Below, piece by piece: positions 10,960-21,713 of a DNA stretch of 64,000 nt; the stretch's first letter is position 1; each line of letters starts with the position of its first letter. The stretch spans positions 806,001-870,000 of the forward strand of contig OZ255622.1 of assembly GCA_965276715.1 (NCBI GenBank). The letters run 5' to 3'. Below the pieces are notes generated by a model, which was not told the origin of the DNA, did not search any database, and saw nothing but the letters and a program-made list of their open reading frames with translations. Source of the DNA: CAXTPV01 sp965276715 (GTDB taxonomy: Bacteria > Pseudomonadota > Alphaproteobacteria > Acetobacterales > Acetobacteraceae). A program made the position numbers and the translations under genes.

Positions 10960-11691
10960 CTAGAACAGACTGTCGTCCCCGCCGCCGCCGCTATCCCAGC
11001 CGCCGCCGCCGAACGGATCAGCCCCGCCCTGATCGCCGCCGCCGCCCCAGGGATCGCTGCTGGTATCCGCACCGCCGCCAGAGAACGGATCACCGCCGGC
11101 ATTGCCGTAGTTGTTCTCGACGATGGTCTCGCCGCCGCCACCGAGACCGCCGCCGAGACCACCACCATGGCCGTCGAACATGTTCATCAGCGCGTCGCCC
11201 ACCACCAAGCCACCGGCGACGCCGGCCGCCGTCGTCAGCGCCGAGCCGAGGAAGCCCGAACCCTGTCGCTGGAACATGCCGGGCTGGTAGTTCGGCGGGT
11301 ATTGCGGCGGGGGCGGCTGGTATTGCGGCTGGCCGTAGCCCGGGGGCGCCTGCTGCGGACGCTGGCCGCCTCCGAACAGGCCGCCGAACAGGCCGCCGCG
11401 TGGCGCCTGCTGGGCGGTCTGGGCCTGGCTCACCTCCCATTCGAGGCGCTTGATGCGGTTCTGGGCCTCGGCGAGGGCCGCTTCCTGGACCACCGCCATC
11501 TGGGTGATCCGGTAGCGTGCCTCCGGAAACTGCTCGAACTGCTGGCCGATGTAACGGTCGGCCTCCGGGTCGATCGGGGGCAGATTGGGGCGCGTCGCCG
11601 GCACACTGCTGCCGAAGCCGCTGCCGCCCTGCCCGCCACCGCTCGCGCGCTGGACGAAGCGTGCGATGAGTTCGCGTTCCTCGTTGGTCAT
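10960..11691 (-). CDS. DUF2076 domain protein
   Basis: The 243-residue protein has the DUF2076 layout: an N-terminal helical region (MTNEERELIARFVQRA, PEADRYIGQQF), a coiled-coil-like stretch (AALAEAQNRIKRLEWEV), a Pro/Gln/Tyr-rich linker and a glycine-zipper segment (LTTAAGVAGGLVVGDALMNM). The tail is a long Gly/Asp-rich disordered region. The family's function is unknown; it may be envelope-associated. The start has GGAG six bases upstream. It is last in a leftward run behind the CoA-binding and PepSY-like genes and ends against the glgX hairpin. A shorter protein of similar design lies at 44335-44769. Confidence 0.8.
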   Translation of the reverse strand: MTNEERELIARFVQRASGGGQGGSGFGSSVPATRPNLPPIDPEADRYIGQQFEQFPEARYRITQMAVVQEAALAEAQNRIKRLEWEVSQAQTAQQAPRGGLFGGLFGGGQRPQQAPPGYGQPQYQPPPPQYPPNYQPGMFQRQGSGFLGSALTTAAGVAGGLVVGDALMNMFDGHGGGLGGGLGGGGETIVENNYGNAGGDPFSGGGADTSSDPWGGGGDQGGADPFGGGGWDSGGGGDDSLF

Positions 11692-11761
11692 GATCTGCTC
11701 CGCCTGTTGAACGGCTTGGCGATCCGCCGCGCAAGGAAGGTGGCGTCATTCGCGTTGCCGT

Positions 11762-12220
11762 TCAAGAAATCGCCGTTCGCGGTGGCGGACCATGCGTCCG
11801 GTCCGGCATGAGACGCGGCCACTCGATCATCGGGCACCGGTCGACGACGACCGCGAGACCGGCCGCGCGCGCACGTCCGGCGGCGTTCAGGTCGATCACC
11901 CCGAGCTGCATCCAGATGGCGCGCGCGCCCAGCCGGATGGCGTCGTCGACGATCGGCCCGACATGGGCGCTGGCGCGGAAGATGTCGACGAGATCGAGCG
12001 GCGCGGCACGATCGAGATCGGCCACGACGGCGAGTGTCTCGATCGCGAGGCCGGCGTGTACGGGATTGACCGGGACGACCGTGAGGCCGCGCGCGCGAAA
12101 GAAACGAACGGCGGCGTTCGAGGCACGATCCGGCCGGGGCGACGCACCGACGATGGCGACGCGGCGCGTGGCCGCGAGGATGGCGCGAACCTGATCGTCG
12201 TCAAGACCGTCGATGGCCAT
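11762..12220 (-). CDS. CoA-binding domain protein (YccU-like)
   Basis: This 152-residue protein is a single Rossmann-type CoA-binding domain. It shows RRVAIVGASPRPDRASN near residue 20, VVPVNPVHAGLAI, DLVDIFR and AIWMQLGV, in the order seen in YccU-type proteins related to succinyl-CoA synthetase alpha. The role of these small proteins is not settled. A GAGAGG ribosome-binding site precedes ATG 12220. It is 12 bases downstream of the PepSY-like gene on the same strand, so the two are probably co-transcribed. Confidence 0.85.
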   Translation of the reverse strand: MAIDGLDDDQVRAILAATRRVAIVGASPRPDRASNAAVRFFRARGLTVVPVNPVHAGLAIETLAVVADLDRAAPLDLVDIFRASAHVGPIVDDAIRLGARAIWMQLGVIDLNAAGRARAAGLAVVVDRCPMIEWPRLMPDRTHGPPPRTAIS

Positions 12221-12232
12221 GCTGCCTCTCGA

Positions 12233-12496
12233 TCAGGGCGCGCTGACCTCGCTCAGGAGACGTCCGGTGACGGCGTCGACGGTGAAATCGACGACCATCC
12301 CGTGATGGGCTCCGATCCCGACCCAGCGGCTGTGGACGAGATCTAGGGTGGCGACGGCGCTGTAGCCAGCCTCGATCAGCATCGACTGGATCCGCAGGCG
12401 GTCCGGCGCCAAGGCAGGCACGGGCGGCGTCGCATGGGCGGCGGCGGGAAGAGCGAGGACGACGCAGGCCGCGAGCACCCGGACAAGAAACATCAA
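12233..12496 (-). CDS. Small secreted PepSY-like protein
   Basis: The 87-residue protein has a clear Sec signal peptide (hydrophobic VRVLAACVVLALPAAAHA, likely cleaved after AHA). The mature part, about 65 residues, resembles a single PepSY unit: a helix (RIQSMLIEAGYSAV) followed by strands ending in VDFTVDAVTGRLL. Single PepSY modules are periplasmic and are often thought to bind or inhibit partners. No partner is evident here. It is divergent from vapB, with about 100 bases between the starts. Confidence 0.6.
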   Translation of the reverse strand: MMFLVRVLAACVVLALPAAAHATPPVPALAPDRLRIQSMLIEAGYSAVATLDLVHSRWVGIGAHHGMVVDFTVDAVTGRLLSEVSAP

Positions 12497-12598
12497 TGGG
12501 TCATCCTCGGAGCCGGCGGGCGAGATGGACAGCTTCGATGGGAAAGGTTAATTTTCTACCAACAGACGCCGTCGTTCTACCTGGCCACACCGGAGATC

Positions 12599-12850
12599 AT
12601 GCCGAACCAGCTCAACATCAAGACCGAGGAGGCGCATCGGCTTGCCGCTTCCCTGGCGCGGATGACCGGCGAGAGCCTGACCACCGCGGTGACGGAGGCG
12701 CTGAAGGAGCGGCTGGACCGCGAGCAGCACAAGCGCGACAGCGCCCTGCTGAAGGCGCGGCTGCTCCATATCGCGGCCGAGATCAGGGCCAGCCTGCGGC
12801 GGGGCGGCTACCGCGACGCGTTCTACGACGAGCGGGGCTTGCCGCGTTGA
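12599..12850 (+). CDS. vapB: VapB-type antitoxin
   Basis: The 83-residue protein begins MPNQLNIKTEEAHRLAASLA and continues with TGESLTTAVTEALKERLDRE. This is the ribbon-helix-helix pattern of the Rv0623/PSK family of VapB antitoxins, which bind DNA through the N-terminus and block the toxin with the C-terminus (RGGYRDAFYDERGLPR). ATG 12599 was chosen because the family begins there and GGAG lies just upstream. The toxin gene starts 10 bases after its stop. The pair should repress its own promoter, in the gap to the divergent PepSY-like gene. Confidence 0.85.
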   Translation: MPNQLNIKTEEAHRLAASLARMTGESLTTAVTEALKERLDREQHKRDSALLKARLLHIAAEIRASLRRGGYRDAFYDERGLPR

Positions 12851-12860
12851 GGCGGCTCGC

Positions 12861-13253
12861 GTGGTGATCGACGGGTCGGCGATGATGGCGATGATCCTGG
12901 ACCCGCGGGAAGCCGAGCCGTTGCTTGACGCGCTGGTCGGCGATCCGGTGCGGCGGATGTCGGCGGCGACCTGGCTCGAGGTCGCGATCGTGATCGAGGA
13001 GCGTGGCGGCCGCATCGCGGCCCTGCGGTTCGACGAGTTCGTCCGCGCCGCCGGGATCGAGATCGTGCCGGTGACGGCCGACCAGGTGAGCATCGCGCGC
13101 ACCGCCTGGCGCCATTTCGGGGCAACCCGGCACAGCGTCAGGCTGAATTACGGCGACTGCCTGGCCTATGCGCTGGCGAAGACCACCGGCGATGCGCTGC
13201 TGTTCAGCGGCGTCGCCTTCTCGCGAACGGACATCGAACCGGCGGTCGCCTAG
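12861..13253 (+). CDS. vapC: VapC-type PIN-domain toxin
   Basis: The 130-residue PIN-domain protein is a probable RNase toxin paired with the antitoxin just upstream. It begins at GTG 12861 as MVIDGSAMMAMILD with the first metal-binding Asp, has an acidic Glu in SAATWLEVAIVIE, and the C-terminal acidic cluster YGDCLAYALAK followed by LLFSG. Length and gene order (antitoxin first) fit VapBC. The canonical IDTSA is IDGSA here, a substitution of unknown effect. The next gene, ppdK, starts 25 bases downstream with its own ribosome-binding site. Confidence 0.87.
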   Translation: MVIDGSAMMAMILDPREAEPLLDALVGDPVRRMSAATWLEVAIVIEERGGRIAALRFDEFVRAAGIEIVPVTADQVSIARTAWRHFGATRHSVRLNYGDCLAYALAKTTGDALLFSGVAFSRTDIEPAVA

Positions 13254-13277
13254 GCCGCCAGGACTGGAGAGAATCGA

Positions 13278-15941
<2,664 letters not shown>

Positions 15942-15969
15942 TCGGAAAGAAGCGCCGCCGAACGGGCGT

Positions 15970-16506
15970 TCAGCGCGGCGACAGGACCATGATCATCTGG
16001 CGGTTTTCCATGCGCGGCATCTGCTCGACCTTGGTCCGCTCGTCCATGTCGGTGCGGATGCGTTCGAGGACCTTCACGCCGAGGTCCTGATGGGCCATTT
16101 CGCGACCGCGGAAGCGGAGCGTCACCTTGACCTTGTCGCCTTCCTCGATGAATGAACGCATGGCGCGCAGCTTCACCTGGTAGTCGTTCTCGTCGATATT
16201 GGGCCGGACCTTCACTTCCTTGATCTCGATGACTTTTTGCTTCTTGCGAGCCTCGTTCTTCTTTTTCTGCTGCTCGTACTTGAACTTGCCGTAGTCGAGA
16301 ATCTTGACCACCGGCGGTTCCGCGTTCGGGCTGATCTCGAGCAGGTCGAGGCCCACGGAAAAGGCGCGGAGCAGCGCGTCGCGCGCGCTCATCACGCCTT
16401 GCATTTCGCCCTCCTCGTCGATCAGGCGAACCTGCGGAACCCGGATGTCTTCGTTGACGCGCGGTCCATCGCGCGTCGGTGCTGCCTGCATGGGCGGTCT
16501 GGCGAT
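15970..16506 (-). CDS. infC: Translation initiation factor IF-3, starting at ATC
   Basis: IF-3 binds the 30S subunit and discriminates against non-standard start codons. The N-domain (DGPRVNEDIRVPQVRLIDEE), the lysine-rich linker (KFKYEQQKKKNEARKKQKV) and the C-domain (EIKEVKVRPNIDENDYQVK, ending QMIMVLSPR) are complete. The first ATG at 16491 lies about 21 bases from the AGGAG ribosome-binding site, too far. The in-frame ATC at 16506-16504 is exactly six bases from it and would add MARPP. A rare start codon in infC is the known basis of IF-3 autoregulation. The gene is not next to thrS, rpmI or rplT here. Confidence 0.93.
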   Translation of the reverse strand: MARPPMQAAPTRDGPRVNEDIRVPQVRLIDEEGEMQGVMSARDALLRAFSVGLDLLEISPNAEPPVVKILDYGKFKYEQQKKKNEARKKQKVIEIKEVKVRPNIDENDYQVKLRAMRSFIEEGDKVKVTLRFRGREMAHQDLGVKVLERIRTDMDERTKVEQMPRMENRQMIMVLSPR

Positions 16507-16512
16507 TGTCGT

Positions 16513-16517
16513 CTCCT
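16513..16517 (-). promoter_or_regulatory. Ribosome-binding site deciding the infC start
   Basis: AGGAG on the minus strand sits six bases before ATC 16506 and 21 bases before the first ATG. The spacing supports initiation at ATC and so IF-3 self-control of its own translation. Confidence 0.75.
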
Positions 16518-16600
16518 ATCGAAGTTGCGGTATCAGATCGGCCGCGAATACGCGCGGCGCGCGATCTGACCCGACAACATGCTCGCGCGGGGCGCCGCGA

Positions 16601-17776
16601 TCAAGCCGGCGCCCCGACGCGCGGGGCGAGCAACTCGCCGTAGACCGCGAGTGTCGCCGCCTGCATCCGGGCCGTGCTGAAGCGCTCGAGCACGGCGGCG
16701 CGGGCGTGAGCACCAAAGGCCGCGAGCGTCTCGGGCGGCAGGGCGAGGCCGGCGTCGATGGCGCCGGCGAGTGCGGACGCATCGCCCGGCGGAATGCGCC
16801 AGCCGCTGATGCCGTGCTCGACCGTCTCCACCGCGCCGCCGTGATCGGCGACGATCACGAGGCGCCGCATCGCCTGCGCCTCGACGACGACCCGTCCGAA
16901 CGGTTCCGGCTTGAGCGAGGGGGCAACGACGATGTCGGCGAGCGCGTAGGCGGCCGGCATATCGCTGCAGTGGCCGGCGAAGCGCAGCCTCTCCGCCACG
17001 CCGAGCTCGGCCGCGCGTGCACAGAGGTCGCGCACGAGCCGGTTGCCGACGGCGCCCCCGGTGAGGACGGCGACGACGTCGCGATGGTCCATCAGGGCGA
17101 GTGCCTCGAGCAGCAGCGCCTGCCCCTTCCACGACGAGATGCGTCCGGGCAGCAGCACGACCCGGGCGCCGTCCTGGATGCGCCAGGCGTGGGCAAGCTT
17201 GTGCAGGCGGTCGCCGTTGATGCGGTCCGGATCGAACATGGCGGGATCGGCGCCGCGATGGATGACGCGAAGCCGGTCCGGTCCGACGCCGTAATCGGCG
17301 GCGACGCGCCGGGCGACGAACTCGCTGATCGCGATCACCCGCTCGCCCTTGGCCATCACCCCGTTGTAGGCGCGCTTGCCGGGCAGGTTCTCGGCGTAGA
17401 CGCCGTGCCAGGTGGTCAGGAAGGGCGTGCCGGTGCGCCTGGCGGCGAGGAACGCCGACCAGGCCGGCGCGCGCGACCGCGCATGGACCAGATCGACCCG
17501 CTCGCGCTCGATCAGGCGGCGCAGACGTCGCGCATTGATCAGGATGTCGAGCGGGTCCTTGGTCAGCAGCGGAATCGTGACGTGCCGGCCGCCGGCACGC
17601 TCGACGGCTGCCACCAAGCGGCCGCCCGCGCTGGCGACGAGGGCGATCCCGCCCGCGTCGGATATCGCTTGCGTCATCTCGATCGTTCCACGCTCGACGC
17701 CGCCCTCGTCGAGTGCCGGCAGCACCTGCAAGATGACGCTGCCCGACAGCGGACGAAGGGCGGATGGCTGGTGCAT
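16601..17776 (-). CDS. GT4 family glycosyltransferase
   Basis: The 391-residue protein is a GT-B fold glycosyltransferase. The N-terminal domain opens with SVILQVLPALDEGGVERGTI, the glycine-rich loop of family 4. The C-terminal domain has LPGRISSWKGQALLLEAL with the donor-phosphate Arg and Lys. It also has PSLKPEPFGRVVVEAQAM, in which the EX7E pair is E-PFGRVVV-E. It probably works in lipopolysaccharide or exopolysaccharide assembly at the cytoplasmic membrane. It stands alone, convergent to nothing and divergent from the hydrolase at 17852 with a 75-base gap. Sugar specificity is unknown. Confidence 0.87.
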   Translation of the reverse strand: MHQPSALRPLSGSVILQVLPALDEGGVERGTIEMTQAISDAGGIALVASAGGRLVAAVERAGGRHVTIPLLTKDPLDILINARRLRRLIERERVDLVHARSRAPAWSAFLAARRTGTPFLTTWHGVYAENLPGKRAYNGVMAKGERVIAISEFVARRVAADYGVGPDRLRVIHRGADPAMFDPDRINGDRLHKLAHAWRIQDGARVVLLPGRISSWKGQALLLEALALMDHRDVVAVLTGGAVGNRLVRDLCARAAELGVAERLRFAGHCSDMPAAYALADIVVAPSLKPEPFGRVVVEAQAMRRLVIVADHGGAVETVEHGISGWRIPPGDASALAGAIDAGLALPPETLAAFGAHARAAVLERFSTARMQAATLAVYGELLAPRVGAPA

Positions 17777-17851
17777 GGCCGTTCAGTGGGACCATTGTTG
17801 CGGCCGGCCCGACCGGCCACGCACCGGCAACCACCGCCACAGGACGCAAGG

Positions 17852-18598
17852 ATGGAATTGACCGATCGCGGTGACGGGATCCGTCTCGCCTGGACATTGA
17901 CGCAAGGCTCGACGCCCACGGTCGTCTTCCTGCCCGGCTTCGCCGGGGACATGACCGGGGACAAGGCGACGCATCTGGGGATGTATCTGGCGGCGCGCGG
18001 TTCGGCCTATCTCAGGCTCGACTATTCCGGTCATGGACGATCGGAGGGGCGGTTCGAGGACGGCACCATCAGCCGGTGGTGCCTCGATGCGCGCACGATC
18101 ATCGAGGCACAGACGTCGGGACCGATCATCCTGGTGGGCTCGTCGATGGGCGGATGGATCGCGATGCTGCTGGCGATGGGCGACCGTCGGGTGGTGGGCG
18201 TGGTGACGATCGCGCTTGCCGCCGACTTCACCGAGCGCAGCTTCTGGAGCCGTTTCAGCCCGGAGCTGCGGCGGCAGCTGATGCGTCAGGGCTCGGTGAC
18301 GGTGCGGACCTGGTTCGCCGAGCGCCTGCTGATCACGCGCGACTTCATCGAGGACGGCAGGCGGAACCTGCTGCTCGAGGGTCCGATCGAGATCGCCTGT
18401 CCGGTGCGGCTGCTGCACGGCCAGCGCGACGCGGACGTGCCGTGGCAGATCTCGGTGGACGCGGCGGGACTGCTCGAGGCGGAGGATGTGCGTGTGATCC
18501 TGACCAAGGACGGCGATCATGGGCTGTCACGGATGTCCGACATCGAGGTCCTGGTGGTCTCGGTCGAGGACCTGCTCCGACGCCACGATGGCGGCTAG
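17852..18598 (+). CDS. Alpha/beta hydrolase
   Basis: The 248-residue protein has a complete alpha/beta hydrolase layout: an oxyanion segment (FLPGFAGDM), the nucleophile elbow GSSMGG with Ser near residue 93, an acid Asp in LHGQRDADVPW and a final His in KDGDHGLSR. It resembles small serine hydrolases and peptidase-like acyl hydrolases and lacks a signal peptide. The substrate is unknown. Its last 72 bases overlap the 3-prime end of the convergent epimerase-like gene, so both C-termini are encoded by the same DNA. Confidence 0.87.
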   Translation: MELTDRGDGIRLAWTLTQGSTPTVVFLPGFAGDMTGDKATHLGMYLAARGSAYLRLDYSGHGRSEGRFEDGTISRWCLDARTIIEAQTSGPIILVGSSMGGWIAMLLAMGDRRVVGVVTIALAADFTERSFWSRFSPELRRQLMRQGSVTVRTWFAERLLITRDFIEDGRRNLLLEGPIEIACPVRLLHGQRDADVPWQISVDAAGLLEAEDVRVILTKDGDHGLSRMSDIEVLVVSVEDLLRRHDGG

Positions 18599-19420
18599 GC
18601 CCTCGCGATAGGTGGGATGACGCCATGTGCGTTCGAGCCGCTGCTGCGTGAGCACGCTTCGGACCCGGCGGTTGTCGGACCAGAACGACCGCGCCATCGC
18701 CGACATCGTGGGCCAGGCCTCCTCGAGGGTGCGTTCGGCGGGAGGCGGCAGGCCGAGCAGGGCGGCGGCATGGGCGATCACGTCCGCGCTTTCGGCCGGT
18801 TCGTCGTCGCTGAAATTGAGCACGCGCGCACGCCGGCCGGGAGCGGCGGTGGCGATCGCGGCGATGGTGCCGCCCGCGATGTCGTCCCGATGGATCCGCC
18901 CGAAGGCGTGACCGGGCGCCCGGATCGGCCGTGCGGCGCCCGCGCGCACATCATCGAGCACCGAGCGCCCGGGGCCATAGATGCCGGCGAGCCGGATGAG
19001 GTCGATCGCACGGCCGCCTGTGGCGAACGCGGACCAGGCGGCCTCGGCGCCGATCCGCCGGGCGGCCCGGGGCGACGCCGGGTCGGGCTCGGTGGTCTCG
19101 TCGACCCAGCCGCCGCCGCGATCGCCATAGATGCCGGTGGTGGACAGGTAGCCGATCCAGCGCAGGGCGGGGGCGCGCGCGATCGCGTCGGCATGGCGCG
19201 CGAGAACGGGATCGCCGTCGTCGCGGGGCGGGGCGGTTGCCACGATATGCGTCGCCGACGCGATCGCGTCATCGGCCGCGTCGAACGGAACCAGCGTGAA
19301 TGGCGATCGCCCGGGCGAGGCATCGCGGGTTGTGGCGGCGACCTCCCAGCCGAGGGCTCGGGCCGCCTCGCCGATGGCGCGGCCCGTATAGCCGAAGCCG
19401 AAGATCAGCAGCCGGTTCAT
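18527..19420 (-). CDS. NAD(P)-dependent epimerase/dehydratase-like protein (YeeZ-like)
   Basis: The 297-residue protein begins with a Rossmann dinucleotide motif (MNRLLIFGFGYTGRAIGE). It continues with ATHIVATAPP, a LSTTGIYGDRGG strand in which Thr-Tyr stand at the usual catalytic place, and LAGIYGPGRSVLDD, all typical of the extended-SDR YeeZ group. The canonical YxxxK is not clear: only the Tyr in TGIYGD is obvious. Most members are uncharacterised sugar-nucleotide-type oxidoreductases. Its end overlaps the convergent hydrolase by 72 bases. The TPR gene starts 35 bases away on the other strand. Confidence 0.8.
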   Translation of the reverse strand: MNRLLIFGFGYTGRAIGEAARALGWEVAATTRDASPGRSPFTLVPFDAADDAIASATHIVATAPPRDDGDPVLARHADAIARAPALRWIGYLSTTGIYGDRGGGWVDETTEPDPASPRAARRIGAEAAWSAFATGGRAIDLIRLAGIYGPGRSVLDDVRAGAARPIRAPGHAFGRIHRDDIAGGTIAAIATAAPGRRARVLNFSDDEPAESADVIAHAAALLGLPPPAERTLEEAWPTMSAMARSFWSDNRRVRSVLTQQRLERTWRHPTYREGLAAIVASEQVLDRDHQDLDVGHP

Positions 19421-19455
19421 GGATGTGCGCCGCGCGGTGATGTAGACTCGTTTCG

Positions 19456-20196
19456 ATGAGTGCGGACCCGCCCGACCAGGTCATCCCGCTGCCGCCGGTG
19501 CCACCGCGCATCGACGACAGCAGCGACTACGACACGTGCCTCGGCATGCTGCCGAACGACCCGGCGGGTGCGGCCTCGTTCGCCGACTCGTGGCGGGCGC
19601 GCGGCGGCGGCGACGGCGCGCTGCACTGCCGGGCGCTGGCGACGATCGCGCTCGGCGATCCCGCCCTGGGTGCGGCGAAACTCGACGCGCTGTCGGGCGC
19701 CAGCCAGGGACCGGTCGCCACGCGCGCCTCGATCGCCGGACAGGCCGCGCAGGCCTGGCTGATGGCGGGCGACGCAGCGCATGCGCTGGCGTCCGCCGAC
19801 ATGGCTCTCGGCCTGTACGGCGACGACCCTGACCTGCTGATGACCCATGCGACGGCGGCCGCGCAATTGTCGCAGGGCGACGTGGCGGTGGGCGATCTCG
19901 ATCGGGTGCTCGCGCTGGATCCGACACGCGAGGACGCGCTGGTGCTGCGCGCGACGGCGCACCGTGCGTCCGGCGCATTCGAGCTGGCGGCCGCGGATAT
20001 CGCCGCCGCGCTGGCGATCGATCCCGACGACCCGGACGCGCTGCTCGAGCGCGGACTGGTCCGTCAGCATCATGGCGATCTCGCTGGCGCGCGGCAGGAC
20101 TGGGAGCGGACGATGTCGATGGCGCCCGACACGCCGGCCGCCGATCTCGCGCAGCAGAACATGGCACTCCTGGAGGCCGGCCCGGACACGCGATAG
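19456..20196 (+). CDS. TPR-repeat protein
   Basis: The 246-residue protein is almost entirely tetratricopeptide-like. After an acidic and proline-rich N-terminus, helices repeat at about 34-residue intervals (for example AWLMAGDAAHALASADMALG, DVAVGDLDRVLALDPTREDA, AFELAAADIAAALAIDPDDP, HGDLAGARQDWERTMSM). There is no signal peptide or membrane segment, so it is probably a cytoplasmic scaffold. It is divergent from the epimerase-like gene and convergent to the FzlA-like gene (25-base gap). No specific partner can be inferred. Confidence 0.8.
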   Translation: MSADPPDQVIPLPPVPPRIDDSSDYDTCLGMLPNDPAGAASFADSWRARGGGDGALHCRALATIALGDPALGAAKLDALSGASQGPVATRASIAGQAAQAWLMAGDAAHALASADMALGLYGDDPDLLMTHATAAAQLSQGDVAVGDLDRVLALDPTREDALVLRATAHRASGAFELAAADIAAALAIDPDDPDALLERGLVRQHHGDLAGARQDWERTMSMAPDTPAADLAQQNMALLEAGPDTR

Positions 20197-20221
20197 GTCA
20201 CGCGGGAGGTCACGCGCCGGG

Positions 20222-20890
20222 TCAGAAATCGAGGTCGGGGTAGTGCGCCGGGGGAGCGATGCCCGACACCCGGTCGGCGAGGACGGCGCGAAAGCAGGGC
20301 CGGGATTTCATGCGCGCGTACCAGTCCTTGGCCTGCGGCGAGAGGGTCCAGTCGAGATCGCCGATGAAGTCGAGCGACGAGAGGTGGGCGGCGGCGGCGA
20401 AGTCGGCGAGCGACAGCGAGGGGCCGGCGAGCCATTTGCGCGTCTCGGCGAGCCAGCCGAGATACTCCATGTGGAATTTCAGGTTGGCGTAGCCGGCGCG
20501 GAGCGCGGCCGCGTCGGGCTCGCCGCGTCCCATCAGGCGCTTCATGTGCTTCTCGCCGAGCAGGTTGCGCGTCACCTCGTGGTGGAACTTGCCGTCGAAC
20601 CAGGCGACGAGACGGCGGATCTCGACGCGTTCGGCGAAGGTGCGGCCAAGCAACGGCCCGTCGGGGTAGGCCTCCTCGAGATATTCGCAGATCACCGCCG
20701 AGTCGGGCACGACGAGCCCGTTGTCCTCGACGAGGACGGGGACCTGCCCGGCCGGATTGATCTCGAGGAACTCGACGCGGCGCTCCCAGACGCGCTCGAT
20801 CTTGGGCTCGAAGGGCAGGCGCTTCTCGTTGAGAACGAGCCGGACCTTGCGGGCGAACGGCGAGAGAGGGAGATGGTGAAGGATCCGCAT
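20222..20890 (-). CDS. fzlA: GST-fold protein, FzlA-like cell-division factor
   Basis: The 222-residue protein has a GST N-terminal thioredoxin domain (LPLSPFARKVRLVLNEKRLP, NPAGQVPVLVED, VVPDSAVICEYLEE) and an all-helical C-domain. The first stretch and the extreme C-terminus (HYPDLDF) resemble FzlA, the alphaproteobacterial GST homologue that binds FtsZ and promotes septal wall synthesis, rather than a detoxifying GST. This assignment rests on remembered family features and on position: it is divergent from minCDE, with a 147-base gap. ATG 20890 was chosen because the fold starts there; an in-frame ATG at 20974 adds a basic stretch without structure. Alternative: a general GST. Confidence 0.7.
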   Translation of the reverse strand: MRILHHLPLSPFARKVRLVLNEKRLPFEPKIERVWERRVEFLEINPAGQVPVLVEDNGLVVPDSAVICEYLEEAYPDGPLLGRTFAERVEIRRLVAWFDGKFHHEVTRNLLGEKHMKRLMGRGEPDAAALRAGYANLKFHMEYLGWLAETRKWLAGPSLSLADFAAAAHLSSLDFIGDLDWTLSPQAKDWYARMKSRPCFRAVLADRVSGIAPPAHYPDLDF

Positions 20891-21037
20891 CGCGGGCTTA
20901 TCGCATCCGCGTCGGCGGCCGCCAATCGGGCCGGCTCGAAAGGTGTCGCGCATGCAGTTGACGCGCGGGGCCACGCATGGATACGCCGAAGCGTGACGAA
21001 CGCTGCATACCCGAAATCAACCCTCCGAGTCCCCACG

Positions 21038-21703
21038 ATGAAGACCATCCCCGGGCTCAAGATCAGGGGCCGCTCGTTCATGGCGCTCGTGCTGACGCCC
21101 GAAGCGCCGTTGGCGGACTGGCTCGCGGGACTGGACGCCGAACAGGCACGTGCCAGCACGTTCTTCGTCGATCGGCCGGTGGTGCTCGATCTGGGCTTGC
21201 TCGGCGAGGACGAGGCGATCGACGGGCTGGCGGACGAACTCGCACGACGCGGCATTCGCCTGATCGCCACCGAGAACGCCCAGGCGGAATGGGGGGCCCT
21301 GCCGGCGCCGCTCGCCGGCGGACGGGCGACCGGCGACCTCGCGCTGCCCGATGCGGACGACGTGCCGACGCCGGCCCGCTCGCTGATCCTGGACGCGACC
21401 GTCCGCTCGGGTCAGCAGATCGTTCATCCCGAGGGCGACGTCGTGATCATCGGCGGCGTGGCATCGGGCGCGGAAGTGATGGCGGGCGGGTCGATCCACA
21501 TCTACGGGGCGCTGCGCGGCAGGGCCGTCGCCGGCTTCGGCGGCAATCCGGACGCCCGGATCATCTGCCGCCGGCTGCATGCCGAACTGCTGGCGATCGA
21601 CGGCTTCTACACGACCGCCGACGACATGGAACCGGGCCTGGTGGGTGCGGCCGCGATGGCGCGCCTCGAGGGCGAGCTGCTGACGATCACGGGTCTCGAA
21701 TGA
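21038..21703 (+). CDS. minC: Septum-site inhibitor MinC
   Basis: MinC blocks FtsZ assembly away from midcell. The N-domain (KTIPGLKIRGRSFMALVLTP) is joined by an acidic/proline linker to the C-terminal beta-helix domain (VRSGQQIVHPEGDVVIIGGV, AGGSIHIYGALRGRAVAGFG). This C-domain binds MinD. ATG 21038 gives 221 residues, within the family range. It is the first gene of minC-minD-minE, with MinD starting 11 bases after its stop. The promoter must lie in the 147 bases shared with the divergent FzlA-like gene. Confidence 0.95.
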   Translation: MKTIPGLKIRGRSFMALVLTPEAPLADWLAGLDAEQARASTFFVDRPVVLDLGLLGEDEAIDGLADELARRGIRLIATENAQAEWGALPAPLAGGRATGDLALPDADDVPTPARSLILDATVRSGQQIVHPEGDVVIIGGVASGAEVMAGGSIHIYGALRGRAVAGFGGNPDARIICRRLHAELLAIDGFYTTADDMEPGLVGAAAMARLEGELLTITGLE

Positions 21704-21713
21704 GGGGGTGCTG

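Noticed and set aside
12434..12598. Longer N-terminus for the VapB antitoxin
   Set aside because: The extra residues are unlike the family and lie in the divergent promoter region; ATG 12599 matches the family start.
12599..13253. VapBC as part of a phage-defence island
   Set aside because: It stands alone between housekeeping genes without restriction, CBASS or other defence genes; a plain toxin-antitoxin module is enough.
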